Part shown: positions 1-7,185 of the stretch, in pieces | Layout: each line of letters begins with the position of its first letter | Position numbering within the stretch: position 1 is the stretch's first letter | Source of the DNA: SIG440 sp045591035 | GTDB lineage: Bacteria > Bacillota > Clostridia > Monoglobales > Monoglobaceae | Length of the DNA: 26,717 bases | Direction of reading: 5' to 3' | NCBI GenBank assembly: GCA_045591035.1 | Contig: JAZNSG010000034.1 | Coordinates: 1 to 26,717, forward strand | The notes under the pieces: model-generated | Told to the model about the DNA's origin: nothing | The model's database searches: none | The model's input: only the letters and a program-made list of their open reading frames with translations | Program-made: the position numbers and the translations under genes

Positions 1-110
1 GGCATATCATCACCGGGGAGAGTTTCGCCAGGAAGTGTTGTTTCTTCGTCACCGCCATCACCGGGAGGAATCTCTTCAGGTTCTTCAGGTTCTGGCAGTT
101 CTGCTACTCC
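1..110 (-). CDS. Possible -1 frameshift extension of the tail tube protein (partial)
   Basis: The tail tube gene ends at a TAG at 104-106, but the -1 frame is open from about 110 to the window edge. It reads as an acidic, proline-rich linker (PEPEEPEEIPPGDGGDEE, then TTLPGETLPGDDM). There is no usable ATG, GTG or TTG in that frame before the ATG at 5-3. A run of five G (minus strand, 113-109) lies just before the stop, so a Gly tRNA on GGG could re-pair perfectly one base back. Tail tube proteins of several siphophages gain a C-terminal, often Ig-like, domain by ribosomal frameshifting. Seen: open frame, G run, coding-like composition. Inferred: frameshifting. It could instead be the start of a separate gene with an unrecognised start, or chance. 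Confidence 0.4.
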
Positions 111-589
111 CCCAGGCTTTCAGTAAATTCAACTGTCTGCCAATCCTCTGTTGTAACAGTTCCCATTATTCTTTCGCCCTTCGATTTAAGTGTTCCTGAA
201 TAAACGTAAGCATCCATTCCGCTGCCTTCACCCTCCGGAATAAGTGCAAAATCGCGGCGAATAGCTTCTTTTGTTTCCACATCTACAACGATAATAGGTC
301 TCACCGCATCAGCGCCAAGCTTTTCTTCGTTATAAATAGCAGCAATATCATCGTGTACTGCATTGCCTTTGATACGGTCAAAGGTAAACGATATTGACGG
401 ACTATAGCCGACAACATCTGTCTGTTCAAACTCCTCGTCTACATACTGACGGGAATACTCTTTTGCGTTTTTCGAAGTTGAAAGGTCACTGAAACCCTTC
501 ATACGATGAAAAGTGTACTTTACTGTTTCTTCTTCCACTGTGGGAACGCCATAAAACGCGAGCATATCACATCTTTTTGTTACATCCAT
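104..589 (-). CDS. Major tail (tube) protein
   Basis: This 161-aa protein resembles the major tail proteins of Firmicutes siphophages. The stretch FSDLSTSKNAKEYSRQYVDE followed by EQTDVVGYSPSISFTFD is typical of that family. The protein should polymerise into the tail tube through which DNA leaves the capsid. It follows the tail terminator gene in transcription order, as expected. A GAGAGGAA ribosome site lies about 14 nt before the ATG. It ends in ESLGE at a TAG that sits next to a G5 run; see the extension at 1-110. The fold is inferred from sequence resemblance and position. Confidence 0.8.
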   Translation of the reverse strand: MDVTKRCDMLAFYGVPTVEEETVKYTFHRMKGFSDLSTSKNAKEYSRQYVDEEFEQTDVVGYSPSISFTFDRIKGNAVHDDIAAIYNEEKLGADAVRPIIVVDVETKEAIRRDFALIPEGEGSGMDAYVYSGTLKSKGERIMGTVTTEDWQTVEFTESLGE

Positions 590-609
590 TAGTTAAAATC
601 ATTCCTCTC

Positions 610-1020
610 TTAAAATTCCTTATAATAAGTAAGACGACACTGTATTTGATAACGCGCGTCTAAATTTCCAATATCGTGTAGATACTGGCCTGTAAGAACC
701 TCAATCCCCCGAGCCGAACATGCATCGGGCAACTGAGGATAGTTTTTTGCTTTGTCCTGAGCTTCAATCCAGGCTGAAAAATCTTCATAAAACTTTGCAA
801 CTGCTGTATTGTTCTTGTCACTCTTTGAATAAAGCTCTCTGGAAGCAATAACAAAGAGAACCTGACAAACCTTTCCTCCGTCTGCATAGTTTTTTATAAC
901 CGGATTTGCAGGAACAGTTTCAATAGAATATGTCGCCTTGTCTCCAAGATAATTGACCTTTATCGAATTTCCTGAAAACAAAGGACACGTTTCTATAAAT
1001 TTTCTTATTTCATCAATCAT
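610..1020 (-). CDS. Tail terminator / head-tail joining protein
   Basis: This 136-aa protein sits between a minor capsid protein and the tail tube gene, the usual place of the tail terminator (SPP1 gp17-like) that caps the tail tube and binds the head connector. The N-terminus (MIDEIRKFIETCPLF) and the C-terminal beta-rich part ending RYQIQCRLTYYKEF fit this small alpha/beta family. There are no catalytic motifs. Its ATG overlaps the upstream TGA by 4 bp (ATGA), so translation is probably coupled. The role rests mainly on position. Confidence 0.6.
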   Translation of the reverse strand: MIDEIRKFIETCPLFSGNSIKVNYLGDKATYSIETVPANPVIKNYADGGKVCQVLFVIASRELYSKSDKNNTAVAKFYEDFSAWIEAQDKAKNYPQLPDACSARGIEVLTGQYLHDIGNLDARYQIQCRLTYYKEF

Positions 1021-1376
1021 TTCTCCGCTTTGCCTCCTGATAGTTTTGCAGCACCCTCAAGGATATCGTCCCTGTGGTCTGCTTTCATTCTTTCAAAGAA
1101 GTAAGGACCTCTCTGCCCGTTATTTCTTGCAGACTTACTCCTTTCTTTTGCATAAGGCGTATTTACCACAACTTCACCGCTGCCGATTTCGGTTGCGATA
1201 ACCATACTATCAATCATTGTTCCGGTGAGCTTAGGCATATTGGGCTGCATATATCGCATAACCTCACTGTCAACATACTGCTGAACCATCCCGCCCTCTG
1301 CCAAACCTCTTTTTTCGATTATTTCTTCTGTTCGAGCTGATTCAAACTTAAAAGTCATTCCTCCGCCATTTGCCAT
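1017..1376 (-). CDS. Minor capsid protein (Minor_capsid_2-type small head-tail protein)
   Basis: This 119-aa protein has the pattern of small phage head-tail proteins of the HK97 gp10/minor capsid type: MPKLTGTMIDSM, then VVVNTPYAKE, then GPYFFERMKADHRDDIL near the C-terminus. These proteins sit at the head-tail junction. The ribosome site GGAGGCG lies close to the ATG, four bases after the preceding gene's stop. The ATGA overlap with the next gene points to one coupled operon. The family assignment is by recall of the motif, without an alignment. Confidence 0.7.
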   Translation of the reverse strand: MANGGGMTFKFESARTEEIIEKRGLAEGGMVQQYVDSEVMRYMQPNMPKLTGTMIDSMVIATEIGSGEVVVNTPYAKERSKSARNNGQRGPYFFERMKADHRDDILEGAAKLSGGKAEK

Positions 1377-1380
1377 ACGA

Positions 1381-1698
1381 TTACGCCTCCGCCTCTATAT
1401 GCCAGTGGGGGATGGAACCATAATTATTATCGGTCAGTCTTGTAATCTTTCGGCATTCAGCTAAATCAAGGGGGTTGGTTCTTTTAAAATCACCAACATA
1501 CACCAAATCGCCCTTCTCGATACTCTGTACTTCTGTTCTTTTTATCCTGACATGAAGAACATCCGCATTTTCCTCGCCTTTTACCGTGGCAGATAAGCCT
1601 TTTTTACAGAAAACCCATGCAGGGCAGGTCATAATTGGCTCATAATCGTCTTTTTCTTCCACATACCGAATAATTGTTACCTTGTTATTAGTGAGCAT
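1381..1698 (-). CDS. Head closure-like minor capsid protein (DUF6751-like)
   Basis: This 105-aa protein occupies the head-completion slot between the head-tail adaptor and the HK97-gp10-like protein. It has a beta-rich pattern with a central KGDLVYVGDF segment, as seen in small stopper proteins that close the head after packaging. I start it at the ATG at 1698, which overlaps the upstream stop as TGATG and follows GGGGGTGG; an in-frame TTG at 1701 is less likely. The function is inferred from position and size. Confidence 0.5.
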   Translation of the reverse strand: MLTNNKVTIIRYVEEKDDYEPIMTCPAWVFCKKGLSATVKGEENADVLHVRIKRTEVQSIEKGDLVYVGDFKRTNPLDLAECRKITRLTDNNYGSIPHWHIEAEA

Positions 1699-2048
1699 CA
1701 ATCCACCCCCAAATACAAAAGACCTGTATTGCCAAGACGACGTACAACAATCATTCTGATATTTCGCTTAGCATCATTATTGTCGGCGTATGTTATCGAA
1801 TATCCATCAATATTTTCACTTTGCACACCTTTTTTATCATCAAGACGATACAATTCCTCTGCAATTTCACACAAAGTAAGATTGACCTCTTTTTCGTGTT
1901 CTGCAGAGAAATCAGATGTCAGCAAAAATTTGAGCTCACGCCAAGCTTTGGCTATATAATATTCAAATTTTTCGGCAGGAATTGGTCCCTCGATGCCGCA
2001 ATTATATTCGTTGTAATAAAACCCATAGTCAATGCTACTTTTTTCCAT
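1698..2048 (-). CDS. Head-tail connector/adaptor protein
   Basis: This 116-aa protein lies directly after the capsid gene block, where the gp6/gp15-type adaptor that docks under the portal is normally encoded. The helical middle (AEKFEYYIAKAWRELKFLL) fits that family. I start at the ATG at 2048 (MEKSSIDYGF) because AAGGGTGA lies about 5 nt upstream. A longer reading to 2126 would add a very basic Arg/Gln-rich segment that is the wrong-frame reading of the 36-aa gene next to it. The adaptor role is inferred. Confidence 0.55.
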   Translation of the reverse strand: MEKSSIDYGFYYNEYNCGIEGPIPAEKFEYYIAKAWRELKFLLTSDFSAEHEKEVNLTLCEIAEELYRLDDKKGVQSENIDGYSITYADNNDAKRNIRMIVVRRLGNTGLLYLGVD

Positions 2049-2145
2049 CCGTCTCACCCTTTGCAGGCGTCTTTGTTTCCTTGTTTGGGGTCTTGTTTGG
2101 CGCCTTTGCGGGCGTCTTTGTTTCAATAAGACCTACAGTTCTCAT
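2035..2145 (-). CDS. Small Lys/Pro/Thr-rich protein (36 aa)
   Basis: This small gene encodes 36 residues: MRTVGLIETKTPAKAPNKTP followed by NKETKTPAKGETDGKK. It has an almost perfect ribosome site (AAGGAGG, 7 nt before the ATG), and its end overlaps the connector start by 14 bp. The DNA contains a direct repeat (GAAACAAAGACGCC at about 2111-2124 and 2067-2080) that yields the repeated ETKTPAK. Short, basic, disordered proteins at this place, just after the capsid gene, occur in other Firmicutes phages, sometimes as tails of HeH/LEM-like proteins. It may bind nucleic acid or decorate the head; no function can be read from the sequence. Confidence 0.65.
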   Translation of the reverse strand: MRTVGLIETKTPAKAPNKTPNKETKTPAKGETDGKK

Positions 2146-2196
2146 ATTTTCGCCTCCTTGTTTAATGATAAAGGGCGGATTTACTCCGCCCATAAA

Positions 2197-3066
2197 TTAT
2201 GCAGTTGCCTTGTGAAGATAAATGCCGCTTACTTTGTTTTCGTAAACATCCGCAATACCGTATGAACGGTAAAAGAATTTCCAAGCATCTGAGCTCTGGT
2301 TTTCTTCAGGTGTTACAACCTTGTTAACCACATGCTTCTGATACTGAATAGCTGCGGACTTTTCGATAACCATAAAGTTAATATTTTTGCCGCCTGCATT
2401 CTTTACAAAGTGCCCTGCAGTCTCACCATCGCCGATACCGTCATGAAGGTCAATAGCTGTATAGAATCTGCTCTGTGGCACCTTTTTAATTTGTGAAAAG
2501 CTATCAAGAACAGCCTTTGACTTTGTGGTATCAATGTTCATAACGCCATTATAGAGTGTAGGTGTGATGAACAAGATTCTGCTTTCTGTAGGAACTTCCT
2601 CTTCATCCATTGCGTTTTGTGCTGCAATAAGAGCCGCAAGTGTATCCTGAGGGTCAGCAAGGTCCTTTGATGCCATGCCGATACCCTCAACGCCCGCATA
2701 CTGTGCAAAACGGAAAGCATCAATTTCAGGTGCTGCTTTTGTGCGGATAAATTCGCTTGAAAGCTGACCAAAAGCTACACCTGCAGTCTCTTCATTATCC
2801 ATCTCATCAACAGAGAACGAACGACCTCTGTCATAATTAAATTTCACGGTCTCGTTTGTGAGTGTTACGTCACCGCTTATATAGCCATTTGAACGGCTGT
2901 AATCAGCAAGACCATCCATTGTCATTTTGGGAATAATAATTTCATTTGCATTTGCCCCCAGCTTTACAAGGCGGTTATTACCATCAAGCACAGAAGTAAC
3001 AGACGCATACTTATACACCTCATCAAGTGTGTCAATGTACTTTTTAAATTTTTCTATTGTATTCAT
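2197..3066 (-). CDS. Major capsid protein
   Basis: This 289-aa protein is the main head protein. Its order after the scaffold gene and its make-up fit an HK97-fold coat protein of the type common in Clostridia phages. Visible landmarks are an N-terminal helical arm (MNTIEKFKKYIDTLDEVYKY), an E-loop-like YDRGRSFSVDEMDNEETAG near residues 78-95, a long A-domain segment with SRILFITPTLYNGVM, and a C-terminal region ending YENKVSGIYLHKATA. The ribosome site AAAGGAAG precedes the ATG. It would form the capsid shell with the scaffold at 3090-3659. Confidence 0.8.
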   Translation of the reverse strand: MNTIEKFKKYIDTLDEVYKYASVTSVLDGNNRLVKLGANANEIIIPKMTMDGLADYSRSNGYISGDVTLTNETVKFNYDRGRSFSVDEMDNEETAGVAFGQLSSEFIRTKAAPEIDAFRFAQYAGVEGIGMASKDLADPQDTLAALIAAQNAMDEEEVPTESRILFITPTLYNGVMNIDTTKSKAVLDSFSQIKKVPQSRFYTAIDLHDGIGDGETAGHFVKNAGGKNINFMVIEKSAAIQYQKHVVNKVVTPEENQSSDAWKFFYRSYGIADVYENKVSGIYLHKATA

Positions 3067-3089
3067 TGTTTAAAATCTTCCTTTCATTT

Positions 3090-3659
3090 TTAGTTGGTTT
3101 TAATGGGTGGAAGGCCCATAATCTCACGGACAGCTGCATCTGTTGCAGCTGCTCCACCTCCTGGAGTGCTGGATGCTACACCCGGAAGTCCGTCGTCTGG
3201 AACAAAAATGTTTTCTTTGTCCTTTATTATGGCCTCATAAATATCCTTATCGGATTTGCTTTTGTTTGTCTCATCGGATAAAGCAGTCTTGAATTCATTG
3301 AAAAGACCATCTCTGGTAAAATCATTAAGGAACTTCGCATCTCCGCAAATATCTGCAAATCTGTTTTTTAAGCCATTTTCTACAGCTGCAGCCTCATCTG
3401 CCTGTTTACGAGCATCAATATCAGCCTGAAGGTCGTCAATCTTCTTTTGAAGAGCCTCAGCATCGCCAAGACTTTCCTTAAGGTTGCCGATTTCAGTCTC
3501 ATACTCGCCAATTTTTGTTTTGGCATTGTCGAGTTCAGTCTGCACCGCCTCCAAATTGCCCTTTGCCTTCCCGATATCAGAAGAGTTAATATCCAGAATG
3601 GCTTTTAACTGTTCATCGGTAATCCCCTCAATAATCCCTCTCAAATCATCTCTTGTCAT
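3090..3659 (-). CDS. Capsid scaffold protein (GP20-like)
   Basis: This 189-aa protein has the layout of phage minor structural protein GP20 scaffolds. There is a short N-terminal helix (LRGIIEGITDEQLKAILDI), a long coiled coil at about residues 30-95 rich in heptad Leu/Ile and Glu/Lys, and a flexible Gly/Ala-rich segment (SSTPGGGAAATDAA) before the C-terminal capsid-binding end. Scaffolds guide coat assembly and then leave or are degraded. AAAGGAG lies 7-8 nt before the ATG. It begins a new transcription segment, since a terminator stands upstream at 3809-3843. Confidence 0.8.
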   Translation of the reverse strand: MTRDDLRGIIEGITDEQLKAILDINSSDIGKAKGNLEAVQTELDNAKTKIGEYETEIGNLKESLGDAEALQKKIDDLQADIDARKQADEAAAVENGLKNRFADICGDAKFLNDFTRDGLFNEFKTALSDETNKSKSDKDIYEAIIKDKENIFVPDDGLPGVASSTPGGGAAATDAAVREIMGLPPIKTN

Positions 3660-3735
3660 ATAGTTCTCCTTTCAGTTTTTTTCGCAGTTTCTTTCTGCAT
3701 CGGATTTGTTAGTTTATCGACATTCCGGTCAAATG

Positions 3736-3765
3736 TTATAAGAAAATCTTCTGAATAAAAATCAA
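3736..3765 (-). promoter_or_regulatory. Possible promoter for the scaffold-capsid operon
   Basis: On the minus strand TTGATT (3765-3760) and TTATAA (3741-3736) are separated by 18 nt. They lie after the terminator at 3809-3843 and about 75 nt before the scaffold start. A promoter is expected here if the terminator is efficient. Both boxes are imperfect and the region is AT-rich, so this is only a candidate. Confidence 0.3.
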
Positions 3766-3803
3766 GGTAGATTTTCTTGTTACTTCGACAATACAAGATT
3801 GTC
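3740..3803. repeat. Two inverted repeats in the scaffold leader
   Basis: AAGAAAATCT (3740-3749) and AGATTTTCTT (3769-3778) form a perfect 10-bp inverted repeat with a 19-nt loop that overlaps the candidate promoter. GACAAT (3787-3792) and ATTGTC (3798-3803) form a second, 6-bp hairpin with a 5-nt loop. Together with the terminator just upstream in the transcript, this makes a strongly structured leader. Regulator binding or RNA processing would both fit. Confidence 0.5.
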
Positions 3804-3808
3804 TCCGT

Positions 3809-3843
3809 AATAAAAAAGCATCTACACAATCGTGTAAATGCTT
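3809..3843 (-). terminator. Intrinsic terminator after the portal/MuF block
   Basis: Read on the minus strand, AAGCATTTACAC and GTGTAGATGCTT pair over 12 positions with one A/C mismatch and a GATT loop (3843-3816), followed at once by a T run (TTTTATTA). It lies 13 bp after the stop of the 55-aa gene. It would separate the packaging/portal transcript from the scaffold-capsid transcript, unless late transcription is antiterminated. Confidence 0.7.
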
Positions 3844-3855
3844 GATTTATTAAAT

Positions 3856-4023
3856 TTATCTTTTATTTTTTTGCTGCCACAACGGAACATATGTTCCTTT
3901 TTTATAATCTTCATAATGCACAAAAAAATAATCTCGTTCTTTATCATACTCATCTGGCTGCATATCGTCACGCCAAAACGGCATCTCCTTCAATGTTTCC
4001 GTTGCCCAATTATCGTCTACCAT
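3856..4023 (-). CDS. Small acidic/aromatic protein after MuF (55 aa)
   Basis: This gene encodes 55 residues beginning MVDDNWATETLKEMPFWRDD and ending KKGTYVPLWQQKNKR. It overlaps the end of the MuF-type gene by 14 bp, has AAAGGA upstream, and is followed by a terminator, so it is the last gene of that transcript. It is acidic in its first 40 residues. The C-terminal VPLW motif shares a 14-nt stretch (ATGTTCCGTTGTGG) with the MuF gene near 4930-4943, where the protein reads GKDVPLWKAK. In phages with polymorphic MuF toxins, the gene just downstream can be an immunity protein; that role is only a proposal here. Confidence 0.6.
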   Translation of the reverse strand: MVDDNWATETLKEMPFWRDDMQPDEYDKERDYFFVHYEDYKKGTYVPLWQQKNKR

Positions 4024-5839
4024 CTATTTCAATCAATCCTTTCGTAAATCTTTTTAAGAGATTATCCACAATTATTTCTTCTCTCATCTTTGTTCGTTCT
4101 GCCCCACTTATTATACCATTCCTCGATTTTAAATTCAAGTCTTTTAATTCATCCTTAAATAAATTATCAAAGTGAACGTTACCGTCTAACGTTACTGTCT
4201 TTTGTGCAAAGTACATTACTCCATCAATGCGAATAGCCCCGGACAATTTAATTGTTTCATTATAAAGCAATGTCATCATATCATTCTCAGAAAAATATCC
4301 ATCTGAATTGTGGTTATGTATAAAGGCAAAATCTTTGTCTTTATTTTTTTCAAGAAAGTCCCAAAACCTTCTATACCCTACACTGCTTTCATCACCTTCT
4401 TCGAAAAACAGTTCTTTACCTGTATTAATATCTACCAAAGAAAGACATTCTATGCGTTTTTGTCCTCCTATTTCTGCGACTTTACGCGAAGCAATAGAAA
4501 GTCCATTGTTAACAATATCATTAAGCGAATCTAATTTTACATCAAATACTGCATCTGCATCAAATTGAAGCACCCTGTGAGTATTTCTTACTGCAGCATT
4601 TGCTGCAGCACTTTGTACATTCTTTCTTTTTGCCCAAACCGCTTTACCAGAAACCGACTTGCCCCAATTCTTAATGCCGTTTTCGGTTGTCTGAGTGAAT
4701 ACTTGCAGTCTGGACTTATCATAGTATATGCCCGTTTGATTGCAGAAATCTTTTAATCGTGCCTCTTGCTTTTTCAGTAAAACACTACGGGAAGAGAACT
4801 CCGCTTTGAGCTCATCTCTCAAGCTGTCCGTCTTGGCATTCTTTATCGCCTCATCAAGAACCACAAGCTGCCTTTTTGTCTCTTTTATGGTCCTTTCAAC
4901 AGCCCTTTGATAATCTTTTGCTTTCCACAACGGAACATCCTTGCCGTTGTATGTAACCGTTTCATTTTTGAAAGCCTCAAGCTGTTCCTCGGTATATGCT
5001 CTTTTAGATATACCCTCAAAAAATATAAACCATTCGTGGCTGCAATTAACACCCTTAAAGCCAGTAACTGTTCCATATCCTATATCTTCAAGAGATAAAT
5101 AACCAGGCTTACCGCTTCGGCTTACAAGTTGTCCTTGCCACTCTGCGTGTTCGGGCCTTGCCCCTGCATGAGCTGACAGTTCCATTATGTCCTGGTCCAT
5201 CTCATCGGCGCGCATCTCCTGAAGCTTACCTGCAGTCTGGCTCATTCCAGTAAATGTACTGCGTCTTATTGCTACATCAAGCTTGTCCACCCACCCGGAA
5301 GGATAGATAACGTTGACACCCTTCGAACCTGCAGTCAGACAAGCGTTTTTCAAAGCTGTGTCAAGGGTAAACGCACCGCTTTGCACCTGCATCATTGCAA
5401 GGTCACACGCCTCAATATAGGCTGATTGCGATGTCAGCGCCGTTGTTTTTGTAAGGTTTATTGCCTCTGTTGAGGTTTTTGACAGCGTTGCCTGCCACGC
5501 CTTTTGCATTGCAGGGGATAACTTCTTAAATTCAGCTGGGGCAAATCCCGCTTCTGCAATTATCTTATCATCATAATCAAAGATTGTCGTTTCAGCGGTC
5601 TTAAAAGCCTCTTTTATTTCGTCTTTCTGCCGTTTTGTAGCCTTCTCAAGTTCCTTTGTTATATCCTCAAACAAAAAACCTGCTTGTTGTAATTTTTCAG
5701 TCTGCCACGCTGCGGTATCCGTTATAATACCCGGATTATCGACAAGTCTTCTGGCTATATCTCTTAATATACTTTCCTGGAGCTCCTTGTGAACCTTTAG
5801 GCTATCAAGAATATATTCTGTTTTTTCGGGAGTAATCAT
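4010..5839 (-). CDS. Minor capsid protein 2 / MuF-type head protein with JAMM-like C-terminal domain
   Basis: This 609-aa protein has a typical Minor_capsid_2 (phage head morphogenesis, MuF-like) region over roughly the first 330 residues, including GARPEHAEWQGQLVSRSG, a GYGTVTGFKGVNCSHEW segment and the FFEGISKRAYT motif. The C-terminal part (about 420-609) is different. It contains DINTGKELFF and FIHNHNSDGYFSENDM, where His508, His510, Ser517 and Asp520 mimic the HxH...SxxD core of JAMM/MPN metalloproteases; Glu464 or Glu476 could supply the acid. The spacing is one residue shorter than in RadC or Rpn11, so activity is uncertain. The ATG overlaps the portal stop by 4 bp. MuF proteins enter the head and can carry toxin or effector domains that are delivered with DNA. 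Confidence 0.8.
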   Translation of the reverse strand: MITPEKTEYILDSLKVHKELQESILRDIARRLVDNPGIITDTAAWQTEKLQQAGFLFEDITKELEKATKRQKDEIKEAFKTAETTIFDYDDKIIAEAGFAPAEFKKLSPAMQKAWQATLSKTSTEAINLTKTTALTSQSAYIEACDLAMMQVQSGAFTLDTALKNACLTAGSKGVNVIYPSGWVDKLDVAIRRSTFTGMSQTAGKLQEMRADEMDQDIMELSAHAGARPEHAEWQGQLVSRSGKPGYLSLEDIGYGTVTGFKGVNCSHEWFIFFEGISKRAYTEEQLEAFKNETVTYNGKDVPLWKAKDYQRAVERTIKETKRQLVVLDEAIKNAKTDSLRDELKAEFSSRSVLLKKQEARLKDFCNQTGIYYDKSRLQVFTQTTENGIKNWGKSVSGKAVWAKRKNVQSAAANAAVRNTHRVLQFDADAVFDVKLDSLNDIVNNGLSIASRKVAEIGGQKRIECLSLVDINTGKELFFEEGDESSVGYRRFWDFLEKNKDKDFAFIHNHNSDGYFSENDMMTLLYNETIKLSGAIRIDGVMYFAQKTVTLDGNVHFDNLFKDELKDLNLKSRNGIISGAERTKMREEIIVDNLLKRFTKGLIEIDGRR

Positions 5840-7185
5840 ATCTCTGGAATTCCCTCAAACTCTGACGCAACATTCTTTTTAGCTGTTTCTTCATCCTCGC
5901 CAAAATACCACATGCGGAACTCCCATTTTGACATTATCCCCGCTGTAACAAGCGCTTGTTTTTCAGTAAACTCCGTTTTACGGTCAGCTACAATACTATC
6001 ATCAAACTCAAAGGAAACTTCATTTTTACTTAATGGAGCAAGATTATAAAGAGTGCACCACACATCCATAGCATAAACCAGGTCTTCAAGAGCATTCTTA
6101 AGTGCTCTTTGGTTATCTGATACCGTTGCATAACTCCTCTGCTTTGATGCCTTTATTTCTTCTGCTGTCTTATCCACATTCTGCATATTTGACAACGTGC
6201 CATACGCCAAACCGCAATTGAACTCTATTTTGCGAAGCATACTATCAAGCCCTTTATCAAGCTCTTCTCCTCGCAATGTAGGTGTCCACTCCTTGAATAA
6301 ATCATTATCATCAACATCTAAGGTTTTATACAAACGTTTATCCGGGAGAATGGGTCTGCCGTTTTTGTCATGCTTAAACGCCATAGTGTTTACATGTAAT
6401 GCACGTTCCCCGCTCTCGAACTCCCATAATATTCTCTCAAACTGGTTGTTTGCCTCTTTAATCAACTCAATCGCATCGGCATACACCGAAACGCCCAACG
6501 GAGACTTTGGGTCAATTGCATTTGCAGTTGCAGGTTTGAAATAACCAAATAACGGGTTTTTTACATTTGAAACGGTTATTTCTTCCAAAAGACTTGACCA
6601 TTCGTCAACCGAATCAAGAGAAATGGTGTTCCCAAGAGTTCCTTCGTTAAAGCTCAAGTACGCTTTGCTGGATATTGTATAAGCAGTTCCTTTTAAAACA
6701 TGTTTCTCAAGTCTGGTATAATACTTTGCCCCTTTGACAATCCGCTCCACAAACACAGCAGCAGTTATTTTTCCTGAATTATTAAACGCAAGAGGGAAAA
6801 AAGCATCCGCCTGTATGTAATCAACCATTATTTCTTTATCTTTCACATATGGCTTTAATATAAGTCCGCCTTTCGCACAACCATGCTCCAGGGGACCACG
6901 TATATTCTGTATTATTTCGTTATATTTTTGGTTAAGGAACTCCGCTCTGGAACCACCTGTAATCTCCGACTTCATTTCGATAGAAATAAGTCTGGCCAAT
7001 TCTCTCGATATAGCTGCAGGTAAATTGAGCTTTCCACCGTCCTCATACATATCCGACCACAGTCTTATCGCCTGTGCCATACTGCCAGACATTGCTACAT
7101 CTTCACCAATAGCATTTTTTATTGTCCCTTTATCAAACACCGTGCTTCTCACTCTCCTCAAAAAATCTTTTATTCCATCAAACAT
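5836..7185 (-). CDS. Portal protein (SPP1 Gp6-like)
   Basis: This 449-aa protein is the portal that forms the dodecameric DNA channel at one vertex. Its length, position between the large terminase and the MuF protein, and sequence (MSGSMAQAIRLWSDMYEDGG near the start; GLAYGTLSNMQNVDKTAEEI about 110 residues from the end; then ASKQRSYATVSDNQRAL) match SPP1 gp6-type portals of Firmicutes phages. I prefer the ATG at 7185, which forms TGATG with the terminase stop and follows GAGG by 8 nt, over the in-frame GTG at 7188. Confidence 0.85.
   Translation of the reverse strand: MFDGIKDFLRRVRSTVFDKGTIKNAIGEDVAMSGSMAQAIRLWSDMYEDGGKLNLPAAISRELARLISIEMKSEITGGSRAEFLNQKYNEIIQNIRGPLEHGCAKGGLILKPYVKDKEIMVDYIQADAFFPLAFNNSGKITAAVFVERIVKGAKYYTRLEKHVLKGTAYTISSKAYLSFNEGTLGNTISLDSVDEWSSLLEEITVSNVKNPLFGYFKPATANAIDPKSPLGVSVYADAIELIKEANNQFERILWEFESGERALHVNTMAFKHDKNGRPILPDKRLYKTLDVDDNDLFKEWTPTLRGEELDKGLDSMLRKIEFNCGLAYGTLSNMQNVDKTAEEIKASKQRSYATVSDNQRALKNALEDLVYAMDVWCTLYNLAPLSKNEVSFEFDDSIVADRKTEFTEKQALVTAGIMSKWEFRMWYFGEDEETAKKNVASEFEGIPEI

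Noticed and set aside
2049..2126. An Arg/Gln-rich N-terminal extension of the head-tail connector.
   Set aside because: It is the wrong-frame reading of the 36-aa gene at 2035-2145; the ATG at 2048 has its own ribosome site.
1982..2265. Plus-strand open frames over the capsid/connector junction, Cys/Phe/Leu-rich.
   Set aside because: They are antisense to the repeat-rich 36-aa gene and have no start signals.
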